Part shown: in pieces, positions 1 through 10,762 of the stretch
How the letters are laid out: each line of letters begins with the position of its first letter
Numbering within the stretch: position 1 is the stretch's first letter
NCBI GenBank assembly: GCA_006384855.1
Contig: VCJN01002376.1
Location: forward strand, 20,768 to 84,767
Reading direction: 5' to 3'
Source of the DNA: Tetraselmis striata
Lineage: Eukaryota > Chlorophyta > Chlorodendrophyceae > Chlorodendrales > Chlorodendraceae
Length of the DNA: 64,000 nt
Made by a program: the position numbers and the translations under genes
Notes under the pieces: model-generated
What the model was told of the DNA's origin: nothing
Seen by the model: only the letters and a program-made list of their open reading frames with translations
The model's database searches: none

Positions 1-417
1 ATAGGAGCTCCAGGGTTTGGACGCCAAGGGTGTCAGACCCTAGAACCCGTGTCATGTACGGGCGCATCGAATCAACCCATGGTGTCGTACAGCTCGCGAC
101 CTCGACGCGGTACTTCACCGCTGCAGTTCGTACTGGTGCCGCACGTACATCCGGTAGTTGGTGGCCGTTGCCCGGAAACATGGATAGCATAGCACTTACG
201 GCCCCTCGGCGAAGGTAGACCCATGCCGGAAGGGAGCGCGGAATACAGTCACGGGCCAGTGAGGCATGCCGATCATACCTCGCCCGTCCCGCCGTCCCGG
301 CCGGAACAAACCGGCGCGCGGCGCCACCGTGAGCTCCTCCACTGCCATCTCGGTGAGTGACTGGTGCCACGCCTTGCCCTCCCATCGAGGGGCGACGACG
401 GTCGCCGCTGCGCCACT
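1..417. other. Flank of DIRS-like element, no gene seen
   Basis: This stretch lies downstream (3') of the RNase H reading frame of the minus-strand retroelement and runs to the window edge. No credible coding region is visible. DIRS elements normally carry a tyrosine recombinase in or near this position, but I see no recombinase motifs here, so that gene is either lost, outside the window or absent. Confidence 0.4.
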
Positions 418-1242
418 CTACTGCAACTTCTGCACGAGGCCGGGTAGCAGGGGCCAGGGTGCGTTGCACCAGTTGTTTTCGCGGCGCCAGTCCGCATCCG
501 GCAGGTGTAACGAGTCCACCGCATCGCACGTAGGGTCCAACCACGCCGCGTTGTAGCGGGGAAGCAGGGTGTTGAGGGCGGACGCGAAGCGGTCGATGGA
601 ATGAGGGCCGAACCAGCTCTCCATTTCCGCGAACAAGAGGGGGTCGAGTTGCCAATCGTCGATGTCGAGGTGCCGGCTTAGACGGTCCGCCCAGATATTC
701 GCTGCCAAGCGAATGTACCGCGCGCGCAGGTGGATGCCGTGCGAGTCCAGCAAGCACCAGAGTCGTTGCAGCTCGGCCATCATCTCGGGAGAGCGTGAGG
801 TTAGGCCTGACAGAACGTGACATACCGCCTGGTTGTCCTCGTGCAGGAGGACTTGGCGCCCGGCGAGGTGGGGGAGGAAGCTTTTCACGGCAAGTCGGGC
901 CGCTTTGAGCTCCTTCCAAGTGATGTGCTGGCGCTCGTCCGCCGAGCTCCAGAATCCCCGCGCCTCCAGCCTGCCGTTCAACACCCCACCCCACCCGTAG
1001 CCTGAGCTGTCGGTGTGCAGATAAGCCGTCTCCACCGGGCGGTGGATGGGCTTGCCGTTGGGCTGACTGGGCACCGATGTCCACCACTGTAGGTCGCGGC
1101 GGAGCTGTGGCGTCATCCGGACGCGCCCGCCCCACCGGTCGCCGACCACGGAGTGGAGTTCCCGCAGGAAGAATCTTGCGGCTGGGATCGCCAGAAAGAG
1201 GTACTGCGCCTGCTCTGCCAGTGATTGTTGCAGCTCGCGCAC
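418..1242 (-). pseudogene. RNase H domain of DIRS-like element
   Basis: An open frame of 274 codons continues from the RT region. It starts with a connection-like segment (RELQQSLAEQAQYLFL) and has the RNase H active-site context HTDSSGYGWGG, the HITWKELKAA helix and the HEDNQAVCHVL strand, followed by LAANIWADRLSR. A C-terminal extension (SIDRFASALNTLLPRYN) matches the tail found after RNase H in DIRS-like polyproteins. This part alone could encode a folded domain, but it has no start of its own and depends on the broken RT frame upstream. Confidence 0.8.
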
Positions 1243-2811
1243 TGGGAGCCACCTGGCGTTCCGCGTGGCGCGGCCGAGCGATGAGCCGGGTGGCCTGCCG
1301 GGAGAGCCGGTTCAGCTTGTCTGCCGGTGCGTAGAACATGCCGGACGCTGAGTCGATGTCCACCTCCAGGTGCCTGCCGAACTGGCATGGCTCCCAAAAG
1401 CCCTTTGTGGGGTTCCGCTGCAGCCCCAAGGCGTCGAGGAGGCCGGCGAGCCGTTGACGGAGGTGGAGCGCCTGCTCCATCGATGCAGAGAAGAGGAGGA
1501 AGTCGTCCACGTAAGGTATGTAGGATGCGCACCTCCCTCCACCTGGTCCGCCGGAAATAGCGCTTGCTCCGTGTGGGCTGCGTACGTAAACGATGAGGGG
1601 GGCTCGGGCTCGGGTTTCCGCAGGTGGGTGATGAATACTTGGGTGAGCGTGACGAAGTAATAGGGCGAGAGGCTCCAGCCCATTGGCAGACCCGCGAGCA
1701 TGTAGAGCTGACCTCGGACGTCCACGGTGAACTAGTCTCGGTCCGCCTCCGCGATGCCTAGAGCATAGAAGCCGTTTTGGAGGTCGAAGGAGAACATGTA
1801 GTCTCCTTTTTTGGTTAGGTGGCGCACTCCCAGTAGGGTCTCCATCTTGAGCCGCTCGCGCACACAGTAAGAGTTGAGCACGCGGAGGTCGATGATGCAG
1901 CGCCACTGGTTGACGCCGAGCTTGGGTACTAAAAAGAGTCTTGACACGCACTTGCGGCAGGTGCCAAGCTCCCACGCGCCGGACTCCACGAAGCGGGCAA
2001 GCTCGCCCTCGAGGAAGGTGAGCTGCGCTGGGTTAGCGTCCTGCATGCTGATGCCGTTGTGGAAGTTGGGTGGGGGGCGGTTGCTCGTGCTTGAAGGGGA
2101 TCCGGACGCCCTCATGGATCCACCGTAGGACTTGATCGCTCGCCCCGATGTCTTGCCATTGCCGCCATTGCCGCCGCACGCGGTGTCGCATGTAGCTTGA
2201 ACTTGGGTAGCATGACTCGGAACGGCGGGGTACACCGTCAATTCTGCTCCTCGGTCTGCGGGGTAGTAGTCTTCCTCGCAGGGTTGCCGGGCTGAGGCTT
2301 GCCCTTGATCTTGTCTTTGTCCTTGTTTTTGTCCGCCCTCTCCTTTGTGGCGCGGTCTGCGTGTTATGCGCGCTCTAACTTGCTCCTTGATGCGGATGTT
2401 GCCGATGCAGCCTCCGCTCCCTCCGCTGCCGCCGCCCTTGAACTGCGCGGCGGCATGCGCCTTGGTCACCTGCTGGTGGAGGCTGACCTCGAGTCTTTTG
2501 TCGTCCAAGGCGTTGAGGCCGTCAACGCCATTGCTGGAGCGCTCGGCGGCGGTGGTGTCGACGAAGCGGGAGTAGACGAGGCGCTCGGCGACTCGCTCCT
2601 CGCCGGTAAGCGCCTTCTTGCACTTGAAACGCCGGAGGTAGGTGAGCCGGTCTTCAGCAGCCTGCCCGCACGTCGCGATCGTGCGAATCGCGGATAGAGT
2701 CGAGTAGGTCGTTGGCGTCCGCGGTGTCGCGAGCGGTGGCGTTTTTCGCGCGAAGCGTTGCCACAGCGTCCGTGAGCGCCGCGTGCGCGGCGGCGGTAAT
2801 AAAGACTCCAT
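1243..2811 (-). pseudogene. Reverse transcriptase domain, DIRS-like, interrupted
   Basis: The frame from 2811 carries a Gly/Ser-rich linker and then the RT fingers and palm: SRLFLVPKLG, WRCIIDLRVLN and the FDLQNGF metal-binding motif A. An in-frame TAG at 1729-1731 interrupts it. The same frame resumes with GLPMGWSLSPYYF (motif B). The catalytic YVDD (motif C) is at 1502-1513 but in another frame, so at least one frameshift lies between about 1513 and 1660, and a second returns to the RNase H frame near 1242. The core motifs are well preserved, which suggests recent inactivation or indel errors rather than ancient decay. Confidence 0.8.
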
Positions 2812-3290
2812 AGCACAGCAAGTGGCGATACTCGTCGCGCGTCGCGTGCTTCTTCTCGTCGGTGAGGTAGCGGTCCCACTCGTCGTTGCGTGGGTTCCAC
2901 AGGCCGGGGTTGGTGAGTCCTACAAGGGGGCATAGACTCGGCGTATGCCCGCGGCAGGTAGTCGATCCAGTCGCGCGGGTCGATGAACGCCGCGTGGCAA
3001 GGAGATTTTGCAGGGAAACCGGGGGGAGGGTCCTCCTCCTCGTCGTCACCCTCGAGGCCGTCGGCTAGCGTCGCGGGAATAGGTTTCTGCGGAGGTGGTT
3101 GTTGAATGGAAGAGGTGCGGGAGTCTAGCTCGTCGAGTCGCAGCAGCATCCGTTGCACCAGCGCAGTGAGGCTAGCGGTGTCAGTCGTCGAACTCGCGGC
3201 GTTGCCTCTACCGCATCCCTCCGAATCGTACAGGTCGTTAGACAACCGTGTGTTGTCCATAGTACGGCATGCTATCGTTAATGCAGTCAC
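2654..3290 (-). pseudogene. Gag-like segment of DIRS-like element, frameshifted
   Basis: The likely start is the ATG of the segment beginning MDNTRL, just inside 3290. The N-terminal part (acidic, Pro-rich, with EGDDEEEDPPPG) is in one frame; at about 2935 the reading continues in a second frame (NPGLWNPRNDEWDRYL), and near 2670 it passes into the frame of the RT segment. The size and layout, an acidic linker followed by a helical domain and a Gly-rich tail upstream of RT, fit a capsid-like Gag. No zinc knuckle is visible. The overall layout resembles the Gag-like protein of the element at 38.9 kb, but I cannot show homology by eye. Confidence 0.55.
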
Positions 3291-4137
3291 GGCGAGCGGC
3301 TGGCGTCGAACGTCGTTGTGGGATCGTGTGTCACCTTACGAGACTGCGAGAGTCTCGATGCCGCAGCGCTAGCTGGAAGCTGGCGCGAAGGCATAAGGTG
3401 GAGACACCGCCGCGTCGCGGGGCGTCATATCGGGGTGAGGGATGGACGTGAGCACACGGCAGTAGCGTACTAGCCGCGTATGGCGGAATTGTAACGTCGG
3501 GTAACACCCGTCGTACTTAGCCCCGTGCAATTCAAACCTTTATAATTCTCGTCAATATGACCAATATTAATGTGGATGATAGTCGCACGTACATACGTAC
3601 CGGTACTTCGAATCGCAGTTAATTTACGGACATATATTGCAATTACGCCGCAAAACTTTGGATAACGTGTTATTTATTATTAGTCAAAGTCGTGAATCTG
3701 GAACAACAGTCGTCCATGTACATATTTCCGGCCGGGCGCACTGCCAAGTATTCGCAGTAGTACTATACGGCCGTACTACACCGTAGTCAATATTGGTGTG
3801 CATCATTAGGAGGGCGTATTCGTATCATCCATACCAGCAGTGCATAAACCCTTAGTGCCCTACTATCGCATCATCATCCATCATAATCCATACCGCGCCA
3901 GACGTAAATAAGAATCCTGGTGTGGGTGAGGATTATATCCTTTAACGTCTTTAACAAATCCTTGATACAGCCAGCGACGAATCCTGAATAGCGCTGAAGC
4001 TATGGCGTACGTAGCGGGCGGGTGACAAAATAATGAAATGCCACATCACTCCGTCAGCATCCGTCGCCAGCGAAGCAAGAAGGCGGAGGAAAACACGCGC
4101 ATGATGGGCGGGCGCCTCGTTTTTTTCCCCCGCCCCC
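3291..4137. other. Intergenic, nothing recognised
   Basis: AT-richer DNA upstream of the DIRS-like element. I see no coding region, RNA gene or clear repeat in it. It may hold the 5' terminal repeat of the element, but no matching 3' repeat is available in the window to prove that. Confidence 0.3.
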
Positions 4138-4200
4138 GGGACAGGACTGGCACCAGTGAAACCCTTGCGGCGTCTCTTGGGCGCCGCGTTATCTTGATAA
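4138..4200 (+). repeat. Dispersed repeat family A, short copy
   Basis: Starts with GACAGGACTGGCACCAGTG followed by AAACCCTTGCGGCGTCTC. Related copies lie at about 10,763-10,910, 61,325-61,395, 63,526-63,690 and 63,786-63,984. This copy keeps only the 5' part. Function unknown; a non-coding dispersed element is the simplest reading. Confidence 0.6.
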
Positions 4201-4244
4201 CATCACTTCGTGGTCTGCACCAGGGTTGGACTCCAGTATCTAAT

Positions 4245-4570
4245 GCACCGCAGGCTGCAGAAACTGCGGCCTGCAGTTAAGCTACTGCACTGCAGCCTGC
4301 AGTACTTCCCGAAAAGGGGTTGCAGTGCAGTTACCCAAAGTTCCCCAAATATATGCCCTTCACTGTCCCGCCCTTCCCTATAATCAACCGCTTCAGTGCT
4401 ACTACAACCTGCACTGCAGCATGCAGTACTGCAGCCTGTTGACTGCAACCTGAATTGCAGCCTGCACTGCAATCTGCCTGCAATCTGCAGTATTGCAGCC
4501 TGCAGTACTGCAGCCTGCACTGCAGCCTGCAGGCAGCCTGCAGTACTGCACTGCAGCCTACAGTACTACT
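4245..4570. repeat. CTGCAG/CCTGCA-rich degenerate tandem repeat
   Basis: A low-complexity array built from overlapping CTGCAG, CCTGCA and CAGTA words, such as CTGCAGCCTGCAGTACTGC. CTGCAG is its own reverse complement, so each strand can form many small hairpins. It reads open on both strands as Leu/Gln/Cys or Ala/Cys repeats, which is a by-product of the repeat, not evidence for a protein. Confidence 0.75.
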
Positions 4571-4639
4571 GGAAAGTGGACTGTAGCCCAACCCTAGTCT
4601 GCACTGTAGCACCTGTACTGCGGATATTTTGGTAACTAT

Positions 4640-5261
4640 TGTGGACGTTTTCTATTGCCTATTCGGGTGGTTTCCTGATCGCCTTTTGCAGCTAGCTCAT
4701 GTAACTATTATTTTGGTAACTACTGGTACCGCCGGTCTGCCGGTCTTGGACAGCGCAGTATCGTATACAATTACATGAGCTAGCAGCAGAAGGCGATATC
4801 AGGAGATCACAAAAAAAAGGACAATCAGAAAGGTCCTCTACAGCGACTGCGAGGAGGAACGAAGCAGTAACATGAGAAGACGCAGAATGGGCACGAGCCC
4901 ACGCCTCAGACTTGGCCATCTGCACACCGGCAGAGAGAATGCCGCTCAGGGTATCATGCACGCAAGCAGAGTAGACCCGCTGCAACAGCCCCCGCCGTGT
5001 GCGCGACAGGTGACGGCGGAACTCAGCAGGTTGGCTGGCGACAAAGTTCCGAAGTGCATGAACGGATTGACCACGAAGGAAGCATGAGGTCGGGGCGGAA
5101 GGACCGCCAGGGAAGTTGCGCACAGCCAACAGCATTGCGAAGATGTAGACCACCGTCAAAGCGGACTTCCCGAGGCGGCCGCGGTCCTCAACCACCAAAG
5201 GGTAGTACCGGTGAACACCCTGCACTGGGGCGGAAGACGCCCGGTCCGCAGTATCGTCCAC
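4640..5261 (-). mobile_element. Repeat-borne ORF fragment of 189 codons
   Basis: The minus-strand frame 4692-5261 contains VVEDRGRLGKSALTVVYIFA and a helical segment ending CVHDTLSGIL. A region at about 38,640-38,770 (+) encodes a diverged copy of the CVHDTLSGIL segment, and DNA motifs near both, such as CCTATTCGGGTGGTTTCCTG at about 4,655 and 38,790, are shared. The ORF therefore belongs to a dispersed element. The P/VVE..GRLG pattern is reminiscent of sequence found C-terminal to RT in some LINE-like elements, but this is a weak inference; no RT motif is present. An imperfect inverted repeat around the CTAGCTCATGTAA words (4,668-4,705 and 4,771-4,815) flanks the 3' end. Confidence 0.45.
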
Positions 5262-5991
5262 GGGTTATTGTGATACGGATATTAGGTTTTGGGGTCAAAC
5301 CCTACAAACCCAGTACATGCAGTACAGAGTACTGGCGGTAGGTCTCTTATGTAGGTACCCGTACCCGTACTCTGTACAGTCGCTAATAGTCTCTACAGTA
5401 CAGGTAAACAGCAGGTAATACAGTAGTCGCTCCCGCCCCGACCCGGCGGTACCCGTACCCGCCTGGACGACGACTAGCGACTATATTGTCGTACTTTCCG
5501 TGCATTCTCTTGACGCTCTCCCTACAACCAAAAAGATCATCACATCGCGACTGATGATGATCGTACTATATTGTCGCACCACGCGGTGTCCACTTCACCG
5601 GTTCTCTGCCACAGCGCCCATTCCAACAGGAACATCCTGTGGCCCACCCTGCGCTCGCGGAGGGCTGTGCATACGGAGGGACCCAGCTGCTTTGAGGCGC
5701 TGCCTGATATCGTAGCGGTGGCGGAACATCTGCACGGCGGCAGTGCGCACGCCCGACCGGCCGGGGCGTCATAAGGTCCCAAAGTACGAGTAGTGGTTTC
5801 TGGGGAGGCGACGTCCGTTAAATAAGTGGCCCGACGGTCAAATCCACCGGTTACCCCCTCCTATCCCCCTCCCCCCCCCCCCCCCCCCCCCCCCTTTAAA
5901 ACCCTGCGCCTCGCCAGGCCCAGAAACACCTGTCGGCGCCCAACGAGGCAGGTGCCTGGGCAAGCCGGTCCACATCCGGTGAGGGTTGAAG
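5262..5991. other. Intergenic with 27-nt poly-C tract
   Basis: No coding region is supported. The main feature is a C homopolymer at about 5,868-5,894, roughly 100 bases upstream of the start codon of the secreted-protein gene. It may lie in the promoter or 5' UTR of that gene. No TATA box is obvious. Confidence 0.4.
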
Positions 5992-7487
5992 ATGCTCCAG
6001 CGCGGGATGGTGCGGGCGCTGACCGCGCTTCTCCTGGCGACGCTGGCCGCCGGTGCCGCCTCCGAAGGCGACTCGGCCACGTGGGAGCTCACCCGCGGGT
6101 ACGACCTCTGCGGCAGCGCAACGCTCCCGCCGACCCTGGAGGCCGGATTGAACCGGGCGCGGGACGCCGCATTCGATCCGCGAGGCTCGGGGACGCTCTG
6201 GCTCGCGTCCTCTGCGGCCGCCAGCCTGCGTGCAGTCACGCTCGGCGGCGCGCCGTTACGGGAAATACCCTATGACGCCCTGGTGGAAGGTGCGTCGCGC
6301 GTCTCCAGTTTTTTTTGTCCCCTGGGACATGCCATATCTCGCGCAAGCTTGCTCCACGACGCCAGGTATATCAATGGGAGGCTCGTGCGGGGTTCTGGCT
6401 GCCCCACCAAGAACCAAACAATACCTCTACCTGTTCCATGTGAAATCATCCACACAGTGACACTTGATAGGGTGTGGGTGCCCATCACAGCGCTCAAAGT
6501 CTTTGTGCCTACACCACAGGGTCCGGGCTGGCGGGTGAGGTGAGTAGCATGACCTGGGTGGAGCCCTCCAGGCTGGTGCTGGTGGTAGGCGGCGGGGTGC
6601 TGGTGTTGGACGTGGACGCGGAGGAGCCGACCGCCAAGGCGCTCCTGTCGGGCAGTGCGCTGAGCCACATCGCGTACGACCGCGCCAGCGGCAAGCTGCT
6701 CGCGGTCGAGACGGCCGGCTCCGTCGGGGCGCTGTATGATTTGGGATGGGACGGCACCCTGACACCGGTGGAGCAGGACGCGCTGGACATTATGGGCGTG
6801 GATGCCACGCTCACCTCGGTGCTGGCCAGCCAGAATGTGTCTGGCCTGCACGCGCATGGCGACACGCTCTACACGCTGTGCCAGAGCTGCATGGCGCTCA
6901 TCCAGAGCACCGTGTCCGGGGAGGTTATTGCCACCCGGAGCTTTGGCGAGGGCATCCCCCGCCTTGTCGACTCGGCGTGGGAGCTCCCGCCGCCGCCAGA
7001 CGCGTTCACCTTCACCCCCAACGGGGAGGTCCTCGTCGTCATCACCGGCGATTCCATGTTTCAGTACTGCCAGGGCGGCGAGCGCGCGGACGAGGCGTCC
7101 AAGCAGGAATGGCGCACCGTACCCGTACGGTCGCGCACTCCCACGGGGCAGCGGAGGTCAGGACGCGCGAGGTCCGGCAGGCTGCCGGTGGCAGGCAACG
7201 GTGTGGCGGACAGCCTCTTCTCCTGGATGCCACCGGAGCTGCGCCCCGCCATCTCCCCCTCGCGCTCAACTCAGCCCAACCTCTCTCCGATCGACCCCAG
7301 CCGCGTCATCACGGGCATCGCGCCCACGCCGGCCCCCGCCGGCAGCACCCAGCTCGACATCGACCAGTTCTTCGCCAACCAGGCCAGGACCTCCTTTGCG
7401 TATGACATCTCGAGATACCAGCCCAACCCGCCCCCCATTGTCTGGCCGCTCGAGGACTGGAGGCCGCCATCCCAGCCGCCGCCATGA
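5992..7487 (+). CDS. Probable secreted or luminal protein, two exons, beta-propeller-like
   Basis: Exons 5992-6289 and 6520-7487; joining them at GT (6290) and AG (6519) keeps frame (phase 1) and gives 421 residues ending in TGA. The N-terminus MLQRGMVRALTALLLATLAAGAASEG is represented by a short basic start and a hydrophobic stretch ending in Ala-rich small residues, a typical signal peptide. I chose the ATG at 5992; an upstream in-frame TTG is not credible. The body has repeating beta-strand patterns (RLVLVVGGGVLVLDV, GKLLAVETAGSVGALYDLGW, NGEVLVVITGD) like NHL or PQQ-type propeller blades, but no family signature is certain. The C-terminal third is Pro/Ser-rich. Function not recognised. 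Confidence 0.7.
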
Positions 7488-8284
7488 AGCGCTGCGCAGA
7501 GCCGCCACGCTTGGCGCCCAAGGGCATGCGCGCACCCGCATGTGCCCATTCTGACACAGGCGACCGGCGCTTTTCATCGTGGTCCCCGTAAACCCCCACA
7601 CGTTCCTCATTCGGGGAGGGAAAGCCCTGGCTCTGCCGGGCCGCAACACAGCTTAGCGTTACATTATACTCCTTTTTGTAAGTCCTTGCAACTCTTGCGG
7701 CCAACTGCCCACCCCTGGCTGCATTGCGCTGAGCATCTGTCCCCCCGCTCCCCACCACCAAAACGCTCCACGGGACTGGCGGATTATCTCTTGACCTCCT
7801 CTATGTTGATTGGCATCCCTACAAAACATGTCAAGACCTTTATTAGCGCTAAGATTGTTTAGATTTAGGCTGTTAAACCCTAAACGGTGGCGCTCCACAC
7901 TACGGGGCGCCGAGAGAAGTCTGCGGCGTCGAGGGGCTGGCTTGAGTGTGTGGCGGTGGGCCCAACCGTGCAACTGGGATACAAATAGGTATTTAAAAGG
8001 AAAAGACAAGGTACGTTACACCATTTAAGTAGATATAAAGGTAAGCATCGATGGTGCTGCTGCCGTGTGTGCTGCAATGCGACATGTCCTGATCGGACGA
8101 CGGCGTGTAGGTTGCATGCGGTACATCGCCGTGCTGCATCATATAATCCAGGCCGTGAGTCGCCCGACCCTGGTGTATCTGAGATCCTGAGTCCGCGCCT
8201 GTCACGATTTGGTGAAATGAGACGGTGACACTGCCAGTGGCAGCGGCCCATATCCGCCCTGAGCCGCCCGGCGACCGGTGCGCA
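7488..8284. other. Intergenic between convergent genes
   Basis: Holds the 3' ends of the plus-strand secreted-protein gene and the minus-strand carrier gene, which converge here. Short open frames exist on both strands but none has coding-like sequence. No terminator or RNA gene recognised. Confidence 0.4.
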
Positions 8285-10326
8285 TCACAGGATGTTTTTG
8301 AAGTACTCGTACAGCAGCCAGACGATGGCCGACTCAGGTGCGATCGACATCACCCTGGCGCCCGTGCCCGCGTAGAAGCCGCGCCAGCCCTCGGTGCGCA
8401 GCACCTGCCGCGCGACCTGCAGGCCGGTGAGCTGCGACCCGCGCGGGGCGGCCGCGAGCACCTGCCATTCATCGGGGCAGCCGGGTCAGTGCACGGTCGC
8501 ATGTGCAGGGCGGCGCGCTGGGCGGGCGGCAGGGCCCCACCTGCAGTCGGGTCTTGACCACGTCGAAGGGCTGCGTCAACACGGCGCCCAGGGCTGCTGA
8601 TCCGCATGCGCAGCTGGCCACCGCCCATGACGGCAGGGCCTCCACGCCCTTCACGCCTGGGAGCTCCTCCGCCATCCGCGCCCGGGACGCCTGCCGCACG
8701 GGGAGGGACGGGCGCATGGCTGAGCAGCGCACACCAGGCGGGGGACCTGGGCAGACGGGTGGGTTGCATGGTAGGGAGGGGGGCGGCACCTCATAGGAAG
8801 CGATGTAGATGACACTGCAGCCAACATTGGCAAAGTTAGCATGATTTGCCTCCTGGCACCCTAAGGCATCAGCGACAACAGCAGCGTGTGGGCGAGGCAT
8901 GCACAGGCAGGATCAGACGCAGCTCACTTCCAGGGAATCCACGCGAGGTTGGTCATCCAGTAGCCCTTCAGCAGCCCCGCTGGCCCGGCCTGCCGCAGCA
9001 GGGAGCCGATGGCCTGCGCGCTGTTTTTGTAGTTGTACACGCTGGACATCAGCACCTGCGCGCCGCCGGCATGCAGCCGAGGGTTTGAGCACTTCGGCAG
9101 CGTCACCCAGTGGCATTGGCTCCCAAGTTCAGCTGCTTGCCCCCTCTCGCCTTAGCATGAGCCATGCAGGAGGACAGGGCAGAGTTCCATCCGGGAGTGG
9201 GAAGCGAGCATGGCATGACATTTGACATGACATGACATCACGTCACATGTCACATACATGACATGACATAAAATGGCATGACAGAACATGGCATGGCATG
9301 ACATGACAGAACATGGCATGGCATGACAGAACATGGCATGGCATGGCATGACATGACATGACATGACATGACATGACATGACAGGACAGGACATGACATG
9401 ACATGACATGACATGACAAGATATGACATGACATGACATGACATGACATGACATGACATGACATGACATGACATGACATGACATGACATGACATGACAAG
9501 ATATGACATGACATGACATGACATGACATGACATGACATGACATGACATGACATGACATGATGACATGACATGGCATGGCATGGCATGACAATTACGGGA
9601 GGGGGTGGGTGGGACTAAGCCCACCTGCGCCTGCATGCGCTCCTTTATGATGTCCACGGGGTTGTACACCGCACCAGCCACTATCTGCGCAATCGCTCCC
9701 ACCATCATGTCGCCCGCAGTGCCCCACCCGGCGGGCACCACCGCTTTGCCGAGCTCGTACCCGCCAAAATAGGCGATGTTTCCCGGCACCGTACCCCACA
9801 AGATGACTCCAAAGCCGCGGTAAAATCCTGCCAGGCCCTCCCTCTTGCCAATCTGCCGGCATGTACGCATCATGCGCACCCTCAAGGCGGGCATTGACTC
9901 CGGCCATTATTGCCATCCAGCAAGCACTCCAGGTAGGCCGGGAGGGAGGAAAAGACAGTAATATGAAATTAATCATCAGATTGGTTCAAGGCTGGCTCTC
10001 GGCTGGGCCGCGGCGCGGACCTTGGCAGCCGCGTCGAGTGTGTTCCTGTACGAGGGGGCGGACTGGAGCGCGCCCTGCACCTGCATCTGCGCTGCGACAA
10101 AGTAGACCGCCCCAGGTTCCTCTCAGCAGTGGGTGGGTGCGCTCCGCGGTTATAGAGGCATGCGATGGGTGCGCCGCGCCCGCCGCCGCCGCTTTCACTG
10201 TGCCTCACCTTTCAGCGTGTCGGCGGGGTGGATCACGCAGCGCGCAAGCATGCCTGACAGCGCCCCCGCTGCGAGGCCCGAACCTAGGGACGCCGCGCGC
10301 GGTGCCTCCTCTGCCGGCTCAGCCAT
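8285..10326 (-). CDS. Mitochondrial carrier family (SLC25) protein
   Basis: Seven exons on the minus strand: 10326-10209, 10091-10021, 9852-9625, 9055-8928, 8814-8790, 8690-8541, 8461-8285. Every junction is GT-AG and in phase, giving 298 aa, the usual SLC25 length. The three carrier repeats are visible: PADTLKAQMQ (split by intron 1), NPVDIIKERMQ and QPFDVVKTRLQ, each the Px[DE]xx[KR] signature that starts the even-gate helix, with GFYRGFG, LKGYWMTN and GFYAGTG after them. The protein should sit in the inner mitochondrial membrane with six helices. The substrate cannot be assigned; the sequence is not a clear ADP/ATP, phosphate or uncoupling carrier. Exon 5 is only 25 nt and encodes most of NVIYIASYE. 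Intron 3 contains the ACATG array. Confidence 0.92.
9226..9592. repeat. ACATG pentanucleotide array inside carrier intron 3
   Basis: About 360 bp of near-perfect ACATG (TGACA) repeats with scattered variant units such as GGCATG and AAGATATG. The unit length of 5 is not a multiple of 3, so the array is open in several minus-strand frames and translates as MSCHV repeats. It lies wholly within the intron at 9056-9624, so it is not translated if splicing is as mapped. Confidence 0.9.
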
Positions 10327-10619
10327 CGACGAAGGGTGATCTTGCCTTATGCGCTGCGAGATGGGCAAAAATTTTCCCGCCTCCAGAGCCCGACAGGGAG
10401 TGGTGTGCAGCTACCGTACCAAGCCGAGGTATGTGCCATATACCCAGGGAACTAGCTAGTGAGCTACTAGTCGCTACTACCGTAGCAGTGAACTCATACG
10501 CTGAGCTCGGGCGGGAACTACACGTCGGAGTCGCTACTCGCTACAGAAAAAACTACCTGTACCGCACGGCGGTGGTACGAAACAAACTACACGCGTACCA
10601 ATACATGCACTGCCATAAT

Positions 10620-10694
10620 GTAAGGATAAGTCCCACACAAATCCCCATGTGGGTACCCAGTGCCTGGTGCGTTTTTCTCGCGCGGTATCCTTAC
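10620..10694 (-). mobile_element. Palindromic mini-element, GTAAGGATA termini
   Basis: A 75-bp unit with inverted ends GTAAGGATA and TATCCTTAC. The interior contains ACAAATCCCCATGTGGGTAC and CACCAGGCACTGGGTACCC in reverse orientation. Three more copies sit at 24,688-24,757, 24,934-25,006 and 25,173-25,243 in the opposite orientation. The size and inverted ends fit a very small MITE-like element or a mobile hairpin. No target duplication could be proved. Confidence 0.65.
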
Positions 10695-10762
10695 AGCATA
10701 AGGATTACGTACACAGCTATAACACTACAGGTACTGTTGGTGCCAATCGTTTTTCTTCCCGC

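Larger units (their letters stand above)
418..3290 (-). mobile_element. Degenerate DIRS-type retrotransposon (Gag-like, RT, RNase H)
   Basis: Reading on the minus strand from 3290 down, the order is a Gag-like segment, reverse transcriptase, then RNase H, typical of DIRS/Ty3-related elements. The RNase H segment has the DIRS-style signatures HTDSSGYGWGG, HITWKELKAA and HEDNQAV. The coding region moves through all three minus frames and has an in-frame TAG at 1729-1731, so it is not intact. No protease, DDE integrase or tyrosine recombinase is visible, and no terminal repeats were found inside the window. The call as DIRS-like rests on the RNase H signatures and gene order; a Ty3-like element is the alternative. 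Confidence 0.8.

Noticed and set aside
9152..9894. Minus-strand ORFs with MSCHV repeats fused to carrier sequence
   Set aside because: These are read-through of carrier exon 3 into the ACATG array; a GT donor at 9,624 and the acceptor at 9,056 splice it out with phase preserved.
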